This document shows positions 5,769 to 7,539 of a stretch of 7,539 bases of DNA, piece by piece. The stretch comes from CAYYYG01 sp964490875 (GTDB lineage: Bacteria > Patescibacteriota > Microgenomatia > UBA1406 > GWC2-37-13). The DNA lies in the NCBI GenBank assembly GCA_964490875.1, contig CAZBEF010000020.1:1-7539 (forward strand). The letters run 5' to 3'. The position numbers and the translations under genes are program-made. Within the stretch, counting starts at the first letter, position 1. Each line of letters opens with the position of its first letter. The notes beneath the pieces were generated by a model, which was given only the letters and a program-made list of their open reading frames with translations, was not told where the DNA came from and made no database searches.

Positions 5769-6833
5769 ATGAACTTACACGATTATATCCAAAATAAACG
5801 CACACAACTTGTAAACAACATGCATGATCTGCTGGAAAATAAAATACAGAATGCTCCTGTTTCGCTACTGTTATATAAAGACGCATTTAAGAGAATTCAA
5901 ACATTTGTACCAAAAGGAAAATTATTGCGCGGTATTCAGGTTCTTCTCGGTTATGAACTGTGCGGCGGTACAACCACTGAAAAAATTGTTGAAGCGGGCA
6001 GTGCGTATGAAATCCTAGCTGCGATGATTCTTGTTCACGATGACATTATGGATAATGATTTGATGAGACGGGGAAGCCAGTCTATATTTGCACAGTATAT
6101 CGACATTGGCAGGCAGGAAAAAATAGCCAATCCTTTGCTTTATGGACAATCAATGGGAATATGCGTTGGCGATATCGGTTATTTTGCGGCATATGAAATC
6201 TTAGCGCAATCTGCTTCCGATTATGAAACCACACAGAAACTTATTTCCTATTTAAGTCGTGAATTACAGATACTGGGAAGCGCGCAGATGACGGACATAT
6301 TTTATGCCAGCAGTTCTTATGAACCGAATGAAAACGAAATATTGGATATGTTTCGCAATAAAACAGGGCGCTACAGTATTGTCGTACCACTCACACTGGG
6401 CGCTATACTCGCACAGGCTCCCCAAGCAACAATAAACAAGATTAACAATTTGGGTGAATCGTTGGGAATTATTTTTCAGATAAAAGATGATGAACTTGGG
6501 CTCTATGGAGATGAAAAAACCATTGGTAAACCATTGGGCTCTGATATCCGGGAAAATAAAAAAACATTGTACCGTTCGCTACTTATGAAAAAAACTTCTG
6601 AAGAAGAAAAAACAACATTAAGTAAGATATTTGGAAACAAAGATATTACAACAAAAGAAATTGAGTTTGTGAAACATCTCATCCATTCATATGGCATTGA
6701 TGCAGAAATTCAAAAAAAAACTGACTCACTGAGTCACGAAGCTCATTCGATAGTCGATTCAATTCAAACAGAGGCGGAATATAAATCTCTCCTTAAGGAA
6801 TTCATTGAATTAAATCTGCAGAGGAAAAAATAA
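5769..6833 (+). CDS. trans-polyprenyl diphosphate synthase (geranylgeranyl-type or longer)
   Basis: Head-to-tail prenyltransferase that joins isopentenyl diphosphate to an allylic diphosphate, supplying precursors for lipid carriers or quinone-type side chains. At 354 residues it has the usual family length or slightly more. Visible motifs are GKLLRG (50-55, the IPP-binding Gly-Lys-x-x-Arg), the first aspartate-rich motif HDDIMDND (90-97) with RRG (100-102), KTGRYS (198-203), and the second aspartate-rich region FQIKDDELGLYGD (236-248), followed by GKPLGSDIRENKKT. The first motif is the short DDxxD form, and the position five residues before it is Met86 rather than an aromatic residue, which argues for a product longer than farnesyl; exact chain length is a guess. 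In the second motif the last aspartate is replaced by glycine (DDELG), with Asp248 nearby, as in several archaeal-type and actinobacterial homologues. No ribosome site precedes the ATG. Confidence 0.93.
   Translation: MNLHDYIQNKRTQLVNNMHDLLENKIQNAPVSLLLYKDAFKRIQTFVPKGKLLRGIQVLLGYELCGGTTTEKIVEAGSAYEILAAMILVHDDIMDNDLMRRGSQSIFAQYIDIGRQEKIANPLLYGQSMGICVGDIGYFAAYEILAQSASDYETTQKLISYLSRELQILGSAQMTDIFYASSSYEPNENEILDMFRNKTGRYSIVVPLTLGAILAQAPQATINKINNLGESLGIIFQIKDDELGLYGDEKTIGKPLGSDIRENKKTLYRSLLMKKTSEEEKTTLSKIFGNKDITTKEIEFVKHLIHSYGIDAEIQKKTDSLSHEAHSIVDSIQTEAEYKSLLKEFIELNLQRKK
5782..5787 (-). promoter_or_regulatory. alternative -10 (TATAAT) for the binding-protein gene
   Basis: On the minus strand a consensus TATAAT lies inside the first codons of the prenyl synthase. 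It would start transcription near 5775 and give the binding-protein mRNA a leader of about 26 bases without a ribosome site. It competes with the leaderless reading from TAGTAT at 5763-5758. No matching -35 is seen at 16-18 bases. Confidence 0.35.
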
Positions 6834-6834
6834 T

Positions 6835-6867
6835 TGTAGAGACGCCCCGGGGAGGGACGTCTCTACA
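6835..6867. terminator. hairpin between convergent genes, possible bidirectional terminator or short repeat
   Basis: Perfect 10-base inverted arms TGTAGAGACG (6835-6844) and CGTCTCTACA (6858-6867) enclose a G/C-rich loop of 13 bases, and three more C-G pairs (6846-6848 with 6854-6856) can form inside after one mismatch. It starts one base after the prenyl synthase stop and ends 12 bases before the stop of the opposing zinc-ribbon gene. Position and stability suit a terminator for both, but there is no T tract on either side. The GTAGAGACG...CGTCTCTAC ends also resemble a repeated palindrome known from other bacterial genomes. Confidence 0.6.
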
Positions 6868-6879
6868 TGTGTTGCAAAG

Positions 6880-7452
6880 TTAAATAGGTTCGGCAGGAAA
6901 ATTCTCGTCTCCGTTATTCATAGAAGGCCGGTTATCATTCAGCCATTGAATATATGTACATCCGGTTGCCTGCTTGGTAGCTCTGTCCCATCCGGAGGTA
7001 GAACATTTCTTCATCCGCTTTCCATTATTGGTGGTAACTAACACCAATTTGCTTCCGCACTGCGGACAGTCTTCATCAAGATCTTGGCGTGTTGAGCTGT
7101 TGATCCATTCAATGTAATCGCAGCCTGTTGCTTTACGGGCTTCGCGGTCCCATCCGGAAGTTGAACATTTCTTGGCTTTTTTTCCAAAACGGGTGGTGAT
7201 CATAAGTAATGGATTGCCGCATTTTGGACATTTTTCATCCAAGGTTTGCGGCGGGGTTTCGAGCCATTTTACATAGTCGCAGCCTTCGGTCTGGCGGGTC
7301 TGCGGATTCCATGATCCGGCTGAACATCGCTGCAGCCGTTTTCCGGTTGGGGTTTCGGTAACTGGTGAAAGCGGTGATCCGCATTTCGGACACATTTCCT
7401 GTGTTTCTTCTGATTTTTTGGATTCAGTCGCAGCTGATTTTGATTTTGGCAT
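6880..7452 (-). CDS. triple zinc-ribbon protein related to topoisomerase I C-terminal fingers
   Basis: A 190-residue protein made almost entirely of three tandem four-cysteine zinc ribbons repeating every 54 residues: Cys21/24/43/58, Cys75/78/96/111 and Cys129/132/150/165. Each unit runs CPxCGxxL, about 10 residues, GK(R/K), a basic stretch, C-S-x-x-x-W, then GC-x-Y-(V/I)-x-W. The CPxCG and GK parts match the C4 zinc fingers at the end of bacterial topoisomerase I, which bind single-stranded DNA. Here there is no topoisomerase domain, and the gap between the third and fourth cysteine is 14 residues rather than about 5. Both ends are polar and probably disordered: a Lys/Ser/Glu-rich N terminus (1-19) and an acidic C terminus. 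DNA or RNA binding is the likely role, by inference. All twelve cysteines are present, so each ribbon should bind zinc. Confidence 0.88.
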   Translation of the reverse strand: MPKSKSAATESKKSEETQEMCPKCGSPLSPVTETPTGKRLQRCSAGSWNPQTRQTEGCDYVKWLETPPQTLDEKCPKCGNPLLMITTRFGKKAKKCSTSGWDREARKATGCDYIEWINSSTRQDLDEDCPQCGSKLVLVTTNNGKRMKKCSTSGWDRATKQATGCTYIQWLNDNRPSMNNGDENFPAEPI

Positions 7453-7490
7453 AGGTATACTGTGTTTAATTATTAAAGTATGGAATATAC

Positions 7491-7496
7491 ATTATA
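7491..7496 (-). promoter_or_regulatory. -10 hexamer TATAAT for the zinc-ribbon gene
   Basis: On the minus strand a perfect TATAAT lies 38 bases before the ATG at 7452, giving an A/T-rich leader of about 31 bases without a ribosome site. A TTGATT at 7517-7512 could be a -35, but the 15-base spacing is short. The rest of 7453-7539 is A/T-rich and holds nothing else that I can support. Confidence 0.4.
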
Positions 7497-7539
7497 TAAA
7501 ATTTTTAAAATAATCAATGGAGTATAAGCTACATTTACA

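Noticed and set aside
6712..6720. Run of nine A residues inside the prenyl synthase gene as a programmed slippage site.
   Set aside because: The frame is intact on both sides, the C-terminal part remains plausible, and no alternative frame of interest follows. A sequencing or slippage effect is possible but unsupported.
1..7539. All stops are TAA or TAG, never TGA, hinting at a recoded UGA (as in Gracilibacteria or Mycoplasma).
   Set aside because: Every gene gives a full-length product with its conserved glycines and tryptophans under the standard code, and no frame needs an internal TGA. Eight stops are too few to be meaningful.
7517..7539. Possible start of a plus-strand gene (ATG GAG TAT AAG...) open to the window end, with TAAAAT five bases upstream.
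   Set aside because: Only seven codons are visible, with no recognisable protein and no way to test the frame.

Overview
The window reads as a piece of a compact bacterial chromosome. Eight protein genes and one partial tRNA gene fill it almost completely, and no gap without a gene exceeds about 170 bases. The standard genetic code fits: seven genes stop at TAA, one at TAG, none at TGA, and no frame is interrupted. No start codon has a convincing Shine-Dalgarno sequence, and several have a -10 hexamer only 6-8 bases upstream, as in leaderless transcripts. Together with a small DivIVA-like coiled-coil protein, a stand-alone topoisomerase-type zinc-ribbon protein and a fused pentose-phosphate enzyme, this suggests a Patescibacteria (CPR) genome. 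That placement is an inference from gene style; no ribosomal or marker gene is present to prove it.

Layout, left to right. A truncated tRNA-Pro(UGG) on the minus strand (1-53) is followed by a plus-strand, membrane-anchored staphylococcal-nuclease-like enzyme (131-679). Next comes a minus-strand metal-dependent cyclase/kynurenine-formamidase-like gene (850-1479), flanked by two direct copies of a palindromic repeat (687-845 and 1493-1625) that fill both intergenic gaps almost to the codon. The largest gene (1629-3980, minus) encodes glucose-6-phosphate dehydrogenase fused in frame to a short-form decarboxylating 6-phosphogluconate dehydrogenase, so the two oxidative steps of the pentose phosphate pathway sit on one polypeptide. 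Three more minus-strand genes follow: an unrecognised helical protein (4026-4622), a small coiled-coil protein (4687-4959) and a BtuF/FepB-type substrate-binding fold protein without a signal peptide (4988-5749).

The last of these is divergent from a plus-strand trans-polyprenyl diphosphate synthase (5769-6833). Only 19 bases separate the two start codons, and the gap carries a near-symmetric -10 element that can serve both directions. The synthase converges on a minus-strand protein made of three zinc ribbons (6880-7452), with a strong hairpin between the two stops. The genes do not form one pathway. The only clear functional unit is the fused Zwf-Gnd enzyme, which would convert glucose-6-phosphate to ribulose-5-phosphate with two rounds of NAD(P)H production. 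The most notable points are this fusion, the compact bidirectional leaderless promoter, and the paired repeats around the cyclase gene.
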